From positions 1-64,000 of the forward strand of contig CABJAM010000013.1 of assembly GCA_902363555.1 (NCBI GenBank): a DNA stretch of 64,000 nucleotides. Reading direction: 5' to 3'. Shown piece after piece: positions 26,104 through 34,294 of this stretch. A model generated the notes under the pieces. That model was not told where the DNA came from. It saw only the letters and a list, made by a program, of their open reading frames with translations, and searched no databases. The position numbers and the translations under genes are program-made. The stretch comes from Lachnospiraceae bacterium. Lineage in GTDB: Bacteria > Bacillota > Clostridia > Lachnospirales > Lachnospiraceae. Positions within the stretch are counted from its first letter, which is position 1. The number at the start of each line of letters is the position of its first letter.

Positions 26104-26577
26104 TTATGCATTTTCCTCAGCACATTGGCCGGATTGCTCTGGTCCGTATTCTAAGATCAGGCCGGTTTCCTCCAGCATACTTATATAGGACACCAGCGGT
26201 TTCCCATCCGGCCAGCATACATCCAGATAATGGCTGTCCGCCGCGACGCGCTCACCCATCCGCACGATCTCCCCGTAGGACTCCTTTGTCTCAAGCTTTA
26301 TATGATGCAGCCCCGGACCTCTTTGATCCAGCCAGTCCTGATAAATCCCCGGCCCCACAGGCATCACAAGCTCGATCTCGTAACCGCCGCTTCGGCAGAT
26401 GGCTGTATGGATATTTAATCCGCAGCCATCATTCACCCGTTTATCTGCAAAGAATGGCCGAGGGTCCTCCACCTCCCACGGACCGATTCCCAGTTCATTT
26501 TCATAAATTTCCACGGCCCGTTTTAAATCCCGGACCACGATGCCCAGATGGAGTATTTTTCCAAATTTTGCTTCCAT
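26104..26577 (-). CDS. VOC family protein, methylmalonyl-CoA epimerase-like
   Basis: A 157-residue single-domain VOC protein. FGKILHLGIVVRDLKRAVEI (about residues 5-24) and IGPWEV are followed by the second half with RGPGLHHIKLE, carrying the metal-ligand His. This is the branch containing methylmalonyl-CoA epimerase and dihydrodaidzein racemase, enzymes that move a proton next to a carbonyl. With an enoate reductase gene 28 nt downstream in transcription order and SDRs nearby, a racemase of a reduced cyclic ketone is a reasonable guess. Reaction not established. Confidence 0.8.
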   Translation of the reverse strand: MEAKFGKILHLGIVVRDLKRAVEIYENELGIGPWEVEDPRPFFADKRVNDGCGLNIHTAICRSGGYEIELVMPVGPGIYQDWLDQRGPGLHHIKLETKESYGEIVRMGERVAADSHYLDVCWPDGKPLVSYISMLEETGLILEYGPEQSGQCAEENA

Positions 26578-26605
26578 GATATTTCTCCTAAATTTCTTCT
26601 AAAAT

Positions 26606-28564
26606 TTACAGATATTTCGCACAGTAATATCCGTCAAATACGGCCTGCGTCACCTTATTGGGCTTAACGGCGTCGCCGATGGTGTAAACCTCCACGTCCA
26701 TATCCGCCAATGCGCTCTCCAGCGTATTGTCCGAGCGCATACCGGCCGCGCAGATGACCATATCCGCCGCCACAAATACCGGCTGTCCGGCGCTGTCTCT
26801 GCCACTAAGGCCGTTTTCTGTAATACACTCCGCCTTTGTTCCGGTAAGGACGGTCACATATTTTTTAAGCTCCATGTTGACCGCGGTTTTATGAAAGCAG
26901 TTACAGTCCGCCGCTGCCTCGTCACGCATTTCCACAATAGTCACCTTTTTGCCGTGCCTGCCCAGATGGATCGCGGTTTCACATCCCACAAGACCGCCCC
27001 CGAGAATGACGATGTTTTCACCCATAGCGTCCGGAGCCATCTCCTCGATACTGGCTGCCGGAAATACATTGCTTCCGTCAATGCCTGGAATTTTGGGAAT
27101 AATGGGTGTGGCTCCCGTTGCGATGATCACCACATCCGGAGACAGCTCGGTCACAAGCTTTGGCGTCACCTCCGTGTGATACCGGACATCCACCGACGTT
27201 TTTTCCAGCTTTATTTGCAGGCTCTGGCTGAATTTATAAAGATCCTGTTTAAAATCAATGGCCTTTGCAAATTTCAGTGCACCGCCAAGCGTCCCGGTTT
27301 TTTCGCATAAGATCACCTGATGTTCCCGGGCGTCGGCTTCCAGGGCCGCCTGCATCCCGCCCGGCCCCCCGCCGGCAATGAGTACCTTTTTTGGATGGTC
27401 AACCGGCGGATACTGTATCCGATGCTCCACCTCATTGCCAATAATGGGATTGACCGCACACCTGATGCCCATAGCGACCACCGACTGGCCCAGGCATTCA
27501 AAGCAGCGCAGACAGGGGGTGATTTCATCCTCGCGGCCGGAAAATATCTTTTTGGGAAGAAACGGGTCCGCCATGAGCGCCCGGCCCATCTCGATAATAT
27601 CCGCCTTGCCGGAGGCGATGATCTCCTCGCACTGCGCGGGATCATTCAGACCGCCCACGCAGGACACCGGCACCTTCACATGCTTTTTGATTTCAGCGGC
27701 CAGATATACGTTACAGCCATGTTCATAAAACATACTTGGATGGGTGCGGACAAACAGCTCCTCCACCTCATGGCTGCCGCAGGAAACATTGATCAGATCC
27801 ACCTTATCCTCGATGAGCTTCGCCAGCGCCACATAATCGTCAAGATGCATGCCGCCCTCCACAAAATCATCGCCATTCATGCGCACCTCAATAGGAAAGC
27901 CCGGTCCTAAGCAGCGGCGCACTTCATCCAGAGTCTCCAGAAAGAAGCGCGCCCGGTTTTCAAAACATCCGCCGTACTCATCGCTCCTGTGATTTTGTGC
28001 CGGCGATAAGAACTGACTGAACAGCCAGCCGTGGGCGGCGTGGACATTGACCATATCAAAGCCGGCTCTTTTGGCCATGATGGCCGCCTTCCCGTAATAC
28101 CGGACAAGCTCATGGATCATCGTTTTGGGCATTTCAAATATGTGCTCACCGGTGGGCAGTATTTCTTCACTTGGGCCATAGGCCACCTTTCCTTCCTTTA
28201 GCTCACCGCCCACACTGACAAGGCCGCCGTATTTGCCGCCATGGGAAAGCTCAATATTGGCCAGGGCGCCGTGGCGTTTGATATCATTCACAAGACAGGT
28301 CAGTGATGGCAGCAATGTGATATCATCCAGCGCCGGCTGAAGATTATGGGAGGAGCCGCTCTCTCCGTGGACAATGCACTCCCCAAGAGAGACGACAGCG
28401 CAGCCTCCGCTGGCCTTGTATTCGTAATAAGCTCTGTTATCGATGGTCATGTGACCGCCGGCCCCATACCCCATCAGGCCCGTGGGCGCCGAAAAGATCC
28501 TGTGCCTGGCAACAATATTTCCGATTTTAATCGGTTTTGATAAATTGGGATACTTATTTTTCAT
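26606..28564 (-). CDS. FeS-flavin enoate reductase (old yellow enzyme/BaiCD-DZNR type), paralog 2
   Basis: A 652-residue paralog of the protein at 21379-23346. It shares the N-terminal KYPNL-KPIKIGN, the active-site HAAHGW, the four-cysteine FeS motif (CLRCFEC, then GIRC) and the C-terminal FAD/NAD(P) modules. Most of the FMN domain is identical between the two; differences cluster around residues 30-40, 88-95, 133-160 and in the C-terminal third. Two copies in one operon suggest successive double-bond reductions or different isomers. The start has ATG after GGCGGACATGGG. It is expected in the cytoplasm as an oxygen-sensitive enzyme. Confidence 0.9.
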   Translation of the reverse strand: MKNKYPNLSKPIKIGNIVARHRIFSAPTGLMGYGAGGHMTIDNRAYYEYKASGGCAVVSLGECIVHGESGSSHNLQPALDDITLLPSLTCLVNDIKRHGALANIELSHGGKYGGLVSVGGELKEGKVAYGPSEEILPTGEHIFEMPKTMIHELVRYYGKAAIMAKRAGFDMVNVHAAHGWLFSQFLSPAQNHRSDEYGGCFENRARFFLETLDEVRRCLGPGFPIEVRMNGDDFVEGGMHLDDYVALAKLIEDKVDLINVSCGSHEVEELFVRTHPSMFYEHGCNVYLAAEIKKHVKVPVSCVGGLNDPAQCEEIIASGKADIIEMGRALMADPFLPKKIFSGREDEITPCLRCFECLGQSVVAMGIRCAVNPIIGNEVEHRIQYPPVDHPKKVLIAGGGPGGMQAALEADAREHQVILCEKTGTLGGALKFAKAIDFKQDLYKFSQSLQIKLEKTSVDVRYHTEVTPKLVTELSPDVVIIATGATPIIPKIPGIDGSNVFPAASIEEMAPDAMGENIVILGGGLVGCETAIHLGRHGKKVTIVEMRDEAAADCNCFHKTAVNMELKKYVTVLTGTKAECITENGLSGRDSAGQPVFVAADMVICAAGMRSDNTLESALADMDVEVYTIGDAVKPNKVTQAVFDGYYCAKYL

Positions 28565-28590
28565 CCCATGTCCGCCTTCTTTCTATACAT

Positions 28591-28642
28591 AATTAGCAAG
28601 CAGTACAGCGATTTCCCGTGGAAATCCCTGACAAATAGTAAC
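28591..28642 (-). repeat. Two-hairpin intergenic repeat, truncated copy E, overlapping a coding 3' end
   Basis: GCGATTTCC-CGT-GGAAATC and CCCTGACAAAT match the core of copies A-D, and GCAAGCAG matches the left part; the second hairpin is missing. The copy covers the last codons and stop of the CoA-transferase gene. Confidence 0.8.
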
Positions 28643-29939
28643 TGCTGTGAAACCGCCTTTCATATTCCTTTATCAGATCCTCCCGAAACTCCGGCGCTGC
28701 AATGGCGATCAACTGCCGCGCACGTTCTTTTAAGGAGCGGCCCCGAAGCCTGGCGATCCCGTACTCCGTGACCACATCGTCCACATCACAGCGGCTGGTC
28801 GTCACCGCCGCTCCCTCAGACAGCAATGGAACGATTCTTGAAACCGTACCGTTGGCCGCTGTGGCCGGCATAGCCATAATTGACCGGCCGCCCCTGGACA
28901 TTTTGGCGCCGCGGACAAAGTCCACCTGGCCGCCCACGCCGGAAATCTGCCGCAGGCCCACGGACTCGGCGCACACCTGCCCCATCAGATCCACCTCCAC
29001 ACAGGAATTGATGGATACGACGTGGTCGTTTTGGCAAATGACTCTCGGATCATTGACCACATCCACGGGCATCAGCCGGATGTCCGGGTTGTTATGGGCA
29101 AAGTCGTAGAGCCGTTTTGTTCCCATTAAAAATGTGGCCACACTTTTACCCGGATAGAGCTGCTTACACCGGTTCGTGATCACACCGGCTTCCATCAGCT
29201 CCACAACGCCGTCGGATACCATTTCCGAATGGATACCCAGATCCTTTTTTCCTTTCAGAAACAAAAGCGTTGCGTCGGGGATCGCTCCGATGCCAAGCTG
29301 CAGGCAATCGCCGTCACAGACAAGCGACGCCACATGTTCACCGATCCGCCGTTGAACGTCGCCGATTTTCACCGGCGGCAGCTCTATGATATCGGAATCC
29401 TCCGCGACGATATGGTCCAGCTTACTTATATGGATAAAATTATCGCCCATGACCCGCGGCATTTTTGCGTTTACCTGAGCGATGCGCACATCCGCCGACT
29501 CCGCACAGGGCTTTGTGTAATCACAGGAAATACCGTAGGAGCAATAGCCATCCGCATCCGGCTCACTGACCTGGAGCAGGACGACATTGACATGCATCGC
29601 TGTCCTGAAAAGCTCAGGCACCTCGGAAAAGAATACCGGTGTGAAGTCACCCCGCCCTTCCGCAATGGCGGCCCGGGTCGGCCCGCCTAAAAATAATCCA
29701 TTATGCCGGAAATGCCGGGCCATTTCCGGGGTGCAGTAGCCGGCATTTCCCATGGCTACCATATGTACGATTTCAACATCCTTATAATTGTATTTTGATG
29801 CACAGCGCACCATGGCGTCGGTAAGGATTTTCGGTTCACCGCTGGCATGGGCCACAACAACCCGGTCACCGGATTGAATATAGGATACCGCTTCCTCTGC
29901 CGAACATATCCGGTCCGCGTATAGTTCCTTCCAGTTCAT
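28593..29939 (-). CDS. Acetyl-CoA hydrolase/transferase family, 4-hydroxybutyrate/butyrate CoA-transferase type
   Basis: A 448-residue class-I-type CoA-transferase of the Cat2/AbfT/butyryl-CoA:acetate branch. The catalytic Glu is in GIHSEMVSDG (about residues 232-241) and the CoA-binding loop is SGVGGQVDF (about 330-338). It moves CoA between an acyl-CoA, often acetyl-CoA, and a short hydroxy or fatty acid. The gene before it in the operon encodes a 4-hydroxybutyrate dehydrogenase, so 4-hydroxybutyrate or a related omega-hydroxy acid is the likely substrate. The last 15 residues (from YYLSGISTGN) are encoded by an intergenic repeat and replace the native tail. Confidence 0.88.
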   Translation of the reverse strand: MNWKELYADRICSAEEAVSYIQSGDRVVVAHASGEPKILTDAMVRCASKYNYKDVEIVHMVAMGNAGYCTPEMARHFRHNGLFLGGPTRAAIAEGRGDFTPVFFSEVPELFRTAMHVNVVLLQVSEPDADGYCSYGISCDYTKPCAESADVRIAQVNAKMPRVMGDNFIHISKLDHIVAEDSDIIELPPVKIGDVQRRIGEHVASLVCDGDCLQLGIGAIPDATLLFLKGKKDLGIHSEMVSDGVVELMEAGVITNRCKQLYPGKSVATFLMGTKRLYDFAHNNPDIRLMPVDVVNDPRVICQNDHVVSINSCVEVDLMGQVCAESVGLRQISGVGGQVDFVRGAKMSRGGRSIMAMPATAANGTVSRIVPLLSEGAAVTTSRCDVDDVVTEYGIARLRGRSLKERARQLIAIAAPEFREDLIKEYERRFHSSYYLSGISTGNRCTAC

Positions 29940-30049
29940 GTCCTATCCTCATTTCTTAAATCTTTTGTAACAGCGCCCAGTGCTCCATCCGGTCAGTTTC
30001 AATTCTGGCCGGACGGAACAACAGACGCGCAGACGGTTGCCATGTTCTA

Positions 30050-31162
30050 TTAATAGAGCTCACTGTAAATCTTATAGACACGGTCTTTGTCCAGCGCCAC
30101 AAAATTATTGGCCATGAGACGGCCCTGATTTTCCATGACGGACCGTGTAAATTCCTCAAGCTCCCGGGGCGTTACTCCGTACTGGCGAAGCGGCTTTTTA
30201 GGGAGCAGAACACCCAGAAGCGCTTCCAGCGCTTCGTAAACCTGCGATGTATCACAGCCGAGAATACCCGCCATAAATTCATTAAGTATCGCAATCTCGC
30301 CGTCAGTCTTTAATTCCATATAATTTTTCATAACACCGGTAAACAGGGCGTAGTTGGCTTCCCCGTGAGCGACGTGGTGTGTCGCTCCCAGAGGATAGCT
30401 CAGGGCGTGGACAGCCGCACAGCCGGCGTTTCCAAAAGCAATCCCCGCATAGTTGGAAGCTATGAGAAAGTCCGCCAGCAGCTCATGTCTGGCCTCCGGG
30501 CCATGGTCACGGATCTTTATATATCCTTTAAGTATCATTTCGATGGCTTTATAGCCAAACATGCGCGTATACCCATTTCCTTTCGGCGATAAGCTGGACT
30601 CGATGGCGTGGATCAGCGCATCGATGGAGCTGGTGGCAAAAAATTTAAACGGGAGGCCGTTTAAAAGCTCCGGTATTAAAACCGCCGCATCGGCGTACAT
30701 TTCCGGGGCGGCCAGGCCTTTTTTTGTGCCCCTGCTGTTTAGGGCCAAAATGGCAATGTTTGTGACCTCCGAGCCGGTTCCACAGGTGGTCGGAACAAGA
30801 ACAAGCGTCTTATCCTTTTCGATGGGAAGCTTTCCGTCATAAAGGTCCAGTACCGGGGATACGTATTTCAGTGCAAAAAGCTTGGAAATATCGATGACCG
30901 TACCGCCGCCCACAGCGATGATCCTTTTGGGCGTTCCCTGAATATCTCTGTAAATAGCCTCCGCCATATCGTCCGACGGTTCCCCGGCGCCGTATTTCTC
31001 CTGATAGATCACATCACATTCCAAATTGAGACTTCCGAAGGCCGGCTCATATATATATGCATTGGTGATGACAAGATCTCCCTTTCCCAGTTTAAATTCC
31101 TCTGCAAATGCTTTGCATGTCTCATATTTGTAAATCGACGGCTTAATCATAAACTGCTCCAT
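30050..31162 (-). CDS. 4hbD: Iron-containing alcohol dehydrogenase, 4-hydroxybutyrate dehydrogenase type
   Basis: A 370-residue group-III (Fe-dependent) alcohol dehydrogenase. The N-terminal pattern FKLGKGDLVITNAYIYEPAF and QEKYGAGEPSD is close to clostridial 4-hydroxybutyrate dehydrogenase (Clostridium kluyveri type). The NAD loop GGGTVIDISKLFALK (about residues 85-99), TTCGTGSEVTN and metal-binding His residues around HALSYPLGATHHVAHGEANY (about 253-272) are present. It interconverts succinate semialdehyde, or a related omega-aldehyde such as malonate semialdehyde, with the hydroxy acid. GGGGGAGCTGCT precedes the ATG. The CoA-transferase gene follows after about 110 nt. Confidence 0.87.
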   Translation of the reverse strand: MEQFMIKPSIYKYETCKAFAEEFKLGKGDLVITNAYIYEPAFGSLNLECDVIYQEKYGAGEPSDDMAEAIYRDIQGTPKRIIAVGGGTVIDISKLFALKYVSPVLDLYDGKLPIEKDKTLVLVPTTCGTGSEVTNIAILALNSRGTKKGLAAPEMYADAAVLIPELLNGLPFKFFATSSIDALIHAIESSLSPKGNGYTRMFGYKAIEMILKGYIKIRDHGPEARHELLADFLIASNYAGIAFGNAGCAAVHALSYPLGATHHVAHGEANYALFTGVMKNYMELKTDGEIAILNEFMAGILGCDTSQVYEALEALLGVLLPKKPLRQYGVTPRELEEFTRSVMENQGRLMANNFVALDKDRVYKIYSELY

Positions 31163-31196
31163 AGCAGCTCCCCCTTTCGTATTTCAATCCTGTTAC

Positions 31197-31237
31197 GCAT
31201 ATGGCCATTTAAAATCGCTGCGCGATGGGCCATATGC
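31197..31237. repeat. Inverted repeat upstream of 4hbD
   Basis: GCATATGGCC and GGCCATATGC form a perfect 10-bp stem with a 21-nt loop, 35 nt before the 4hbD start codon on the minus strand. A second small hairpin, CTGAG/CTCAG (31289-31305), overlaps the stop codon of the preceding gene. These may be an internal terminator, a processing site or an operator. Confidence 0.6.
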
Positions 31238-31301
31238 CCGTGAAATTCTCGTTTTCGTACGGTATGCGCAGTAAATGCGCAGGCCTGTCTGAGCGGCTGC
31301 C

Positions 31302-32345
31302 TCAGGCTTCGTAATCAATAACTACCTTGATCGCCCCTGATTTCGGGTCGGATGCGGTTTTAAACGCTTCCACCGCCTGAGAGTGAGGGAAATGGTGGGT
31401 CACGATGGTGTTGACGGCGGTGCGCCGTCCACTGACATTATTTAAGGCTTCCACAATATCCGGGATATCATAGCCGGTGGAGCCTTTAAGCATGAGCCGT
31501 GGCGCTGCAAAGGGCGCCAGATCAAAGGTGATGGGCTGCTTGTAGACGGCCACCACGGAAATCCGCGCGTCGTTCTTAGCAAAGCCGGTGATCTGCCCGA
31601 GGATTCCCGGTGCGCCGGCGCAATCGATATAGGCATCCACATCCGCGCATTGATCCATAAACGGATTGATCACTGAGCCAAACTGATGGAATAAAAAGCT
31701 TTTAAGATCGCCGTCCTCCGCCGGGTTAAACGGCACGCCGCCCATGGCCGCCACATACTGGAGCCGTTCTTTATTGACGTCCACCACCACTGGCTTACGG
31801 CAGCCCGAGGCCAGCAGGGCGTTGAGGGTGCAGAGCCCGATGGTACCCGCGCCAAAGACGACCACATGCTCATAGGCCTTCACCTGGATACAGTTTTTCC
31901 CATGAGTTCCCACCGCCAGCGGCTCCACCACGATCGCGTCGTCAAAACTGACATCCTCCTCCAGCTTAAAAAGATTACTGCCATACACCGCGTCCTCGAT
32001 ACAGACATATTCCGAAAGTGCCCCGGCCATATCGCATCCAAGCATCCCGTTTCGTTTACAGGTGGTGGGATTTACAAATACCCGGTCGCCCACATGGATA
32101 TCCTTAATACTTTCGCCAACCGTATGGACTGTTCCTACCATCTCATGGCCAAACTGACCATCCACACCCATTTCCCCTTTGGGAAATATACCGACACGAT
32201 GGCCGTCATATAAATACGCGGTGATATCTGAGCCGCAAATACCGGCCCGGGCCACCTTTATAACTACGTCGTTCTTCTCTGGCACCGGAATGGGGCGCTC
32301 CTCCAGTCGTATATCTCCGGTTCCGTAATAAATTAATGCTTTCAT
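31302..32345 (-). CDS. Medium-chain dehydrogenase/reductase (zinc-type alcohol dehydrogenase)
   Basis: A 347-residue MDR protein. Catalytic-zinc residues lie in AGICGSDI (Cys about residue 37) and GQFGHEMVG (His-Glu), and the NAD motif GAGTIGLC is at about 168-175. The structural-zinc lobe with four cysteines, seen in threonine/sorbitol dehydrogenases, is missing and shortened to TTCKRNGMLGCDMAG. It oxidises a secondary alcohol or polyol, or reduces the ketone. It is the first gene of block A and diverges from a TetR gene. The start at 32345 uses AAGGATG about 7 nt upstream; an ATG nine bases earlier overlaps that site. Confidence 0.85.
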   Translation of the reverse strand: MKALIYYGTGDIRLEERPIPVPEKNDVVIKVARAGICGSDITAYLYDGHRVGIFPKGEMGVDGQFGHEMVGTVHTVGESIKDIHVGDRVFVNPTTCKRNGMLGCDMAGALSEYVCIEDAVYGSNLFKLEEDVSFDDAIVVEPLAVGTHGKNCIQVKAYEHVVVFGAGTIGLCTLNALLASGCRKPVVVDVNKERLQYVAAMGGVPFNPAEDGDLKSFLFHQFGSVINPFMDQCADVDAYIDCAGAPGILGQITGFAKNDARISVVAVYKQPITFDLAPFAAPRLMLKGSTGYDIPDIVEALNNVSGRRTAVNTIVTHHFPHSQAVEAFKTASDPKSGAIKVVIDYEA

Positions 32346-32426
32346 AAGCCACATCCTTTTTTCTAATATTTTTATTTTTCTTTATCCAAATAACCGTTCC
32401 ACTGACAAACCGCTACATTTATTCTA

Positions 32427-32472
32427 ATTATATCCATCCCCACTTCACAGAACAGTTTACGAATTATTGTTC
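32427..32472 (-). promoter_or_regulatory. Putative promoter and operator of block A
   Basis: On the minus strand a TATAAT box (32427-32432) lies about 80 nt before the first gene of block A but has no good -35. The -35 position abuts the imperfect inverted repeat GAACA...TGTTC (32450-32472). An activator- or TetR-controlled promoter shared with the divergent tetR gene is plausible; the palindrome is weak. Confidence 0.35.
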
Positions 32473-32620
32473 AAAAATGTACATTAGTTATTATAGGTGG
32501 CGGGCTTGTCTCATCCCCTCTCCGCCTCCCGTGAATAGTCGCCCAGCTATTGAATTTCCAAGTTCAGAGTGTTACAATAATCGCAGACAATCAACAAATG
32601 TGCACAAAAGAGAGGTATCC

Positions 32621-33298
32621 ATGAACAATCCGACATCCGATATAAAGCCATCCAAAGCCGAGCAGACCCGGGCGAAAATCATTGACGCCTTTTTAAATAT
32701 CATGGCCGAAAAAAAATGGGATAAAATCACCGTCAAAGAACTATGCGGCGTGGTTTCCATCACCCGCGGTACGTTTTATCAGTATTTTAGCGACATCTAT
32801 GATCTTATGGAGCAGATCCAGACGGAACTGCTTGACGATGTGACCGGGCGTTACAACCGGATCGCCAAAAAGCCTGTGGCCGCCTTCCCTCTGGAGCAGT
32901 TTACGGAAAAGTTCGACTATACTGCGCCGGAATCGCTGCGCACATGGTTCAATTTTTGTAACGATAACCATAAAGCCATCGCCGCCTTATTAGATCCGGA
33001 TATGGGCGATGAATACTTTTGCAAAAAAATCAGAAACAAGCTCCATGACTATATTAATGACATGATGGATCAGGACGGGATGGCCTGCGATTCCCTTCGG
33101 GATTACTTTTTAAAGGTCTTTCTTGAACTGCATTTTCTTGTGGCCCGCACATGGCTCACTGCAAAAGACGACGGCTTTTTATCCGCCGACGATCTGATCC
33201 AGCTCCTTAATTCTATGCGCGTGGGCGCCAATTATCTGACATGGAAAAGTCAGACTTCCGCCGACTTTTCCAGGAAAATGCAGTTTTTTGATAAATAG
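32621..33298 (+). CDS. TetR/AcrR family transcriptional regulator
   Basis: A 225-residue regulator. The N-terminal helix-turn-helix (about residues 15-60) includes ITVKELCGVVSITRGTFYQYFSD, the family's recognition helix with the GTFYxYF signature. The rest is a helical ligand-binding domain without recognised motifs. I start it at the ATG after AGAGAGGTATCC; a longer frame to 32477 has no ribosome-binding site. It diverges from block A (first gene 32345), so it probably controls the enoate reductase/SDR operon. It ends 3 nt from the convergent ABC permease stop codon. Confidence 0.9.
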   Translation: MNNPTSDIKPSKAEQTRAKIIDAFLNIMAEKKWDKITVKELCGVVSITRGTFYQYFSDIYDLMEQIQTELLDDVTGRYNRIAKKPVAAFPLEQFTEKFDYTAPESLRTWFNFCNDNHKAIAALLDPDMGDEYFCKKIRNKLHDYINDMMDQDGMACDSLRDYFLKVFLELHFLVARTWLTAKDDGFLSADDLIQLLNSMRVGANYLTWKSQTSADFSRKMQFFDK

Positions 33299-33301
33299 TC
33301 T

Positions 33302-34294
33302 TCATTCCTCCACACAGGATTCCGCCAGACTATCCTGATCGGCCCGGGCCGCCGATGCCAGGTCCTTCTTTACGGCAAATCGGCTGCAATAAATCGTGAT
33401 GATCAGGATGACCACCAGCAGCACGCCCTCCACAGCTTCCGATACGGCATTGGACACCCGGCAGATTGTGAGTCCATTTTCAATAATTACTATAGTAAAG
33501 GAACCGATGAGCAGCTTATATATCTTCGCCGAAAATCCGCCGGTAGTCAGGATGCCGCCGAGAAAAATGGCCATCTGTACTTTCATTTCCAGCATATTGC
33601 AAAGGGTGTTGGTCGCGCCGCCCACCCGGCATATTTGTACGATTCCCACGATTCCGGCTGTAAATCCGGAAATCATAAAACAGATCCATCGGATACGCTT
33701 TACATTAATGCCGATGGAACGCACCGTGCGCTCATTTTCGCCGATACACTTACAGTAAAAACCGAATTTTGTAAATTCAAATACAAACCATACCACAGCG
33801 ATCATTACCACCAGAAGGATTACCGTAAATCCAAAGGAGGTCACAAAGCCGATGCCCTTTGGGAAGCTGATGATCTGAGACTGGAGCATGAAATTCAGGA
33901 AACCTCTGGCCGCAATAAGTATCGCCAGTGTTGTCATAAATGACGCCACGTTAAATTTTGTAACAATAAAACCGATCAGCGCGCCCATGGCCGTGGAAAA
34001 GATCAGAGTCACCGGGATGGCTGCCCATCCGCCCACATTCTGTGTGAGCAGCGTGGCGATCGTCACGCACATGGCGGCGCTGGCGCCGATGGATATGTCG
34101 GTGCCTCCAAGGGCAATGACAAAAATACAGCCCAGGCTTCCGATGATGACTGGCACTACCTGTGTGCAGATCAGCTTCAGATTATATACAGAAAGCGTGG
34201 CTCCCCGGGATGCGACGGCAAAAATAAGCAGTATGAGCGCCAGTATAAATATGGGCACGATGTCCAAAAGCTGTACTTTATTTCGTTTTTTCAT
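33302..34294 (-). CDS. Ribose/inositol-type ABC transporter permease (RbsC-like) 2
   Basis: A 330-residue inner-membrane permease of the BPD_transp_2/RbsC family with 8-10 membrane segments. It carries the conserved ALGGTDISIGASAAMC segment (about residues 61-76) and the GGATNTLCNMLEMKVQMAIFLGG region (about 224-246). It is the last gene of the importer operon and overlaps the ATPase gene by 4 nt (ATGA). With the second permease it probably forms a heterodimeric channel. Substrates of this family are pentoses, inositols and other small polyols, or autoinducer-like sugars. Confidence 0.9.
   Translation of the reverse strand: MKKRNKVQLLDIVPIFILALILLIFAVASRGATLSVYNLKLICTQVVPVIIGSLGCIFVIALGGTDISIGASAAMCVTIATLLTQNVGGWAAIPVTLIFSTAMGALIGFIVTKFNVASFMTTLAILIAARGFLNFMLQSQIISFPKGIGFVTSFGFTVILLVVMIAVVWFVFEFTKFGFYCKCIGENERTVRSIGINVKRIRWICFMISGFTAGIVGIVQICRVGGATNTLCNMLEMKVQMAIFLGGILTTGGFSAKIYKLLIGSFTIVIIENGLTICRVSNAVSEAVEGVLLVVILIITIYCSRFAVKKDLASAARADQDSLAESCVEE

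Noticed and set aside
32477..32620. N-terminal extension of the TetR protein by 48 residues
   Set aside because: The extension is Pro/Ser-rich, lacks a ribosome-binding site and covers the probable promoter; the ATG at 32621 fits TetR family starts.
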